A stretch of 8,038 nucleotides of DNA from Deltaproteobacteria bacterium (GTDB taxonomy: Bacteria; Desulfobacterota; Desulfobacteria; Desulfobacterales; JAFDCJ01): assembly GCA_024277475.1 (NCBI GenBank), contig JAJRVC010000454.1:1-8038 (forward strand), given 5' to 3'. The position numbers were made by a program, and so were the translations under genes. The number at the start of each line of letters is the position of its first letter. Position 1 is the first letter of the stretch. The notes beneath the pieces are model-generated. The model was not told the origin of the DNA. It saw nothing but the letters and a program-made list of their open reading frames with translations, and made no database searches. This document shows positions 6,587 to 8,038 of the stretch, in pieces.

Positions 6587-7584
6587 AATCACGTCGCCGC
6601 GATATCGAAATATTCAGCCTGTCCTTTCTGGATGTGATCTGCTGTGGTTTTGGCGCCATCATCCTGTTGTTTGTATTATCCAAGTTCGCTGAACCCGTTA
6701 TCATCGAAAAGTTGAACAAAGATCTTTTATCTGTAATAGTTCAGCGGGAAGAGGAACTGCAAGAAATCCGCGGTAAGACAGCGGTGCTCAATCGAGAGTT
6801 ACGGGGGAAAAAAGAACAGCTGTCGCAAGAGAAGAAAAAACTGGCCCGGCTGCAGGGCGACCTGTCAAATATCAAAGGAGAATTTGCGGCATCGGATCAA
6901 CACGCGCAGGTGCAAAATATCATTGAGGAGAAGCTGGCCCGGGCACTTCAGCAGCTTACCGCTGAAATGAAACGGCTGTTGAAAAATCAGCCCCGGCAAG
7001 TTGACCGTTCAGTCGGCGGTATCCCGGTGGACAGTGAATATATCATCTTTATCATTGACACCTCCGGCAGCATGCAGCGCAACGCCTGGAGCCTGGTGCA
7101 GAAAAAGCTTGCTGAAACTTTAAAAGTATATCCGAAAGTAAAAGGTATTCAGATCATGAACGACATGGGCAACTACATGTTTTCCCAGTACCGGGGAAAA
7201 TGGATACCCGACACCCCCGCCCGCCGTCGCGCAATCATTTCCAGCCTGAGTACCTGGCGCTCGTTTAGCAACAGCAGTCCGGTGGAGGGCATTGAAGCGG
7301 CAATCAGGACGTTTTATTCTCCGGATAAAAAAATCAGTCTGTTTGTCTTCGGCGACGAGTTCAGCGGCAACGCAATTCAACCGGTTATCGACGAAGTCGA
7401 TCGGATCAACAGAGCCACAAAAGATGGAACGCGCCGGGTCCGGATCCATGCCGTGGGATTTCCTGTTATGTTAAAAGACAGCGTCGGGCGCGGCAACACC
7501 GGGGAGCGTTTTGCCACCCTCATGCGGATTTTGTGTCAAAAAAACGGCGGCACCTTTGTGGGATTGAACAGTACGAGACCGTAG
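6583..7584 (+). CDS. VWA-domain protein 2 (paralog), Asp-containing N-terminal membrane helix
   Basis: 333 residues from the ATG at 6583, which overlaps the previous stop in ATGA. A TTG six bases earlier is open but less likely. The architecture matches the preceding protein: basic tail MKSRRR, FSLSFLD (11-17) and a helix ending GAIILLFVL (24-32). This 22-residue anchor shares 19 identities with the first VWA protein, including the Asp (here D17). Residues about 55-135 are rich in Glu, Lys, Arg, Gln and Leu and probably form a coiled coil. The VWA domain (about 150-328) has DTSGS (D159, S161, S163) and D258 in FVFGDEFSG. The middle MIDAS Thr is probably replaced by Ser in NSSPVEG (230-236). 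Outside the anchor and MIDAS the two proteins have diverged strongly, so this is an old duplication. They may form a heterodimer in the ring of the MotA/TolQ/ExbB protein. It is the last gene of the cluster. Confidence 0.88.
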   Translation: MKSRRRDIEIFSLSFLDVICCGFGAIILLFVLSKFAEPVIIEKLNKDLLSVIVQREEELQEIRGKTAVLNRELRGKKEQLSQEKKKLARLQGDLSNIKGEFAASDQHAQVQNIIEEKLARALQQLTAEMKRLLKNQPRQVDRSVGGIPVDSEYIIFIIDTSGSMQRNAWSLVQKKLAETLKVYPKVKGIQIMNDMGNYMFSQYRGKWIPDTPARRRAIISSLSTWRSFSNSSPVEGIEAAIRTFYSPDKKISLFVFGDEFSGNAIQPVIDEVDRINRATKDGTRRVRIHAVGFPVMLKDSVGRGNTGERFATLMRILCQKNGGTFVGLNSTRP

Positions 7585-7748
7585 CCCGGGATGGGTGGAT
7601 ATGGAGAAGCAGGGACGGGGAGAGGGGGCGATTAGAGCATTATATAATCAGCCAAAACGTAAAATGCAATAACGATTTGGTTGGGTATAGTAATTTTATA
7701 TTCAGCCAAATCGGAAGTCGAACGCCTCAAGGATCAGTAGAAAAAATA
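7585..7748. other. Intergenic region between the VWA cluster and the antitoxin promoter
   Basis: There is no supported gene here. The first 45 bases are purine-rich with several G-runs (7588-7590, 7593-7595, 7612-7614, 7617-7620, 7624-7628). The sequence then becomes A/T-rich and contains the palindrome ATTATATAAT (7639-7648) and a long imperfect hairpin described separately. No stem followed by a T-run is seen, so the end of the upstream transcript is not defined by a classical intrinsic terminator. Confidence 0.65.
7673..7713. other. Long imperfect hairpin with competing alternative stem
   Basis: CGATTTGGTTG (7673-7683) pairs with CAGCCAAATCG (7703-7713) over 11 positions with one G-U pair. 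Pairing continues inward to 7690/7696 with three more wobbles, leaving a five-base loop (7691-7695), about 18 pairs in all. The 3' arm is nearly repeated upstream as CAGCCAAAACG (7649-7659), which can pair with the same 5' arm, with one mismatch. The two hairpins are thus mutually exclusive. No T-run follows on either strand. It could be a 3' processing or termination element of the VWA operon, or an eroded inverted-repeat element. Confidence 0.6.
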
Positions 7749-7777
7749 TTGACACTAACAATGTAATTTATTATTAT
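7749..7777 (+). promoter_or_regulatory. Near-consensus sigma-70 promoter of the antitoxin-toxin pair
   Basis: A perfect -35 hexamer TTGACA (7749-7754) and TATTAT (7772-7777, one mismatch to TATAAT) are separated by an optimal 17 bases. Transcription would start near 7784, giving a leader of about 20 bases before the ATG at 7806. No promoter this good was seen elsewhere in the window, which marks the downstream genes as a separate transcription unit. Antitoxins of this class usually repress their own promoter, so an operator probably overlaps it. I see no clear palindrome that I can name as the operator. Confidence 0.8.
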
Positions 7778-7794
7778 TCGATTAAAAACATACT

Positions 7795-7800
7795 GGGAGG
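7795..7800 (+). promoter_or_regulatory. Strong ribosome binding site of the antitoxin gene
   Basis: GGGAGG ends five bases before the ATG at 7806. It is much stronger than the sites of the two genes at 2598 and 3178, which have none recognisable. It supports the chosen start. Confidence 0.85.
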
Positions 7801-7805
7801 ACACA

Positions 7806-8030
7806 ATGGAAACGGTCCGTATCAATGTCAGCATGCCCAAGAATGTATTCAGGGAGCTCTCTCAAGAGGTAGAATCCAGAAAAAGGAGCCGTTTTATTAC
7901 AGAGGCTATCGTGCGACTGGTTAAAGAACGAAGAGATCAAAGACTTGCTGTCGAATATCAGGAAGCGGCAGCAGAAATGCATCGGATTAACAAGGAGCTT
8001 GAAGGAGCAATTAATGATGGCCTCGATTAG
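7806..8030 (+). CDS. Ribbon-helix-helix antitoxin, probably of a MazF/PemK-type pair
   Basis: 74 residues. The N-terminus TVRINVSMP (3-11) is the DNA-binding beta strand of the MetJ/Arc/CopG (ribbon-helix-helix) fold. It is followed by helix A (about 12-23) and helix B with KRSRFITEAIVRLVKER (26-42), the typical '(R)SRFI-x-EAI' pattern. The tail (43-74, LAVEYQEAAAEMHRINKELEG...DGLD) is acidic and helical, as expected for the toxin-neutralising part. The fold and length fit antitoxins that repress their own operon and wrap around an endoribonuclease toxin. It is preceded by its own strong promoter and ribosome binding site. Its last codons overlap the start of another open frame with its own AGGAG site, a common arrangement in toxin-antitoxin operons. 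The fold is clear. The toxin family is inferred, because only a few of its codons are visible. Confidence 0.87.
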   Translation: METVRINVSMPKNVFRELSQEVESRKRSRFITEAIVRLVKERRDQRLAVEYQEAAAEMHRINKELEGAINDGLD

Positions 8031-8038
8031 AAGGCAGG
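8014..8038 (+). CDS. Start of probable toxin gene (3' truncated by window)
   Basis: Two consecutive in-frame ATG codons (8014 and 8017) follow AGGAG at 8003-8007, giving spacings of six and nine bases. The visible residues are (M)MASIRRQ. The frame overlaps the end of the antitoxin gene by 17 bases in a different phase. A short 'M-x-x-I-R-R' start fits MazF/PemK-type endoribonucleases, which often begin this way, and the antitoxin partner suggests the same family. Eight codons cannot establish it, and other toxin families remain possible. Confidence 0.45.

Noticed and set aside
3178..7584. Zorya-type anti-phage defence system
   Set aside because: Zorya also pairs a MotA-like with a MotB-like protein, but its partner has an OmpA-like domain and it carries helicase or nuclease effectors. 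None of these is seen here. Only the channel principle is shared.
7588..7628. Plus-strand G-quadruplex after the VWA 2 stop
   Set aside because: Only three G-runs are closely spaced (7612-7628), and the fourth lies 16 bases away, beyond the usual loop limit. It is noted as purine-rich sequence only.
7533..7766. Plus-strand open frame of 77 codons from the end of VWA gene 2 into the intergenic region
   Set aside because: It starts inside the VWA gene in another frame, has no ribosome site or recognisable domain, and runs into the -35 element of the antitoxin promoter.

Overview
The window holds the 3' part of one long plus-strand gene cluster, followed by the start of a separate toxin-antitoxin pair. 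No minus-strand gene is supported. No rRNA, tRNA, CRISPR array or insertion sequence is visible. Mid-range GC, Gram-negative style membrane and periplasmic proteins, and quasi-repetitive low-complexity spacers suggest a Desulfobacterota (former deltaproteobacterial) or similar environmental Gram-negative genome. That placement is an impression from composition and gene content, not a proof.

Layout. 1-118 is the C-terminus of a PEGA-like protein. 115-2220 is a membrane-anchored protein with several PEGA repeats and a C-terminal formylglycine-generating-enzyme-like (SUMF1/PvdO fold) domain that lacks the catalytic cysteines. 2598-2960 is a small exported protein. 3178-3981 is a MotA/TolQ/ExbB-type proton-channel subunit. 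4087-5505 joins a degenerate actin/Hsp70-like domain to an FHA domain. 5495-6586 and 6583-7584 are two paralogous proteins, each with one N-terminal membrane helix, a coiled coil and a von Willebrand factor A (VWA) domain with an intact MIDAS motif. Several junctions overlap (TTGA, an 11-base overlap, ATGA), but three spacers (377, 217 and 105 bases) are filled with unusual low-complexity sequence.

How the genes may work together. The striking point is the pairing of one MotA/TolQ/ExbB channel subunit with two VWA proteins. The only membrane helix of each VWA protein begins with an Asp-containing motif (FSLSFLD), like the proton-carrying helix of MotB, TolR and ExbD. I infer an ion-driven envelope machine in which a VWA domain replaces the usual peptidoglycan- or TonB-binding module. 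An FHA/actin-like protein would act on the cytoplasmic side, and PEGA/FGE-fold and small exported proteins on the periplasmic side. I know of no characterised function for this gene set.

Downstream, 7585-7748 is non-coding and contains a long imperfect hairpin with a competing alternative stem. A near-consensus sigma-70 promoter (7749-7777) then drives a ribbon-helix-helix antitoxin (7806-8030). It overlaps the first codons of a probable toxin gene that runs off the window.
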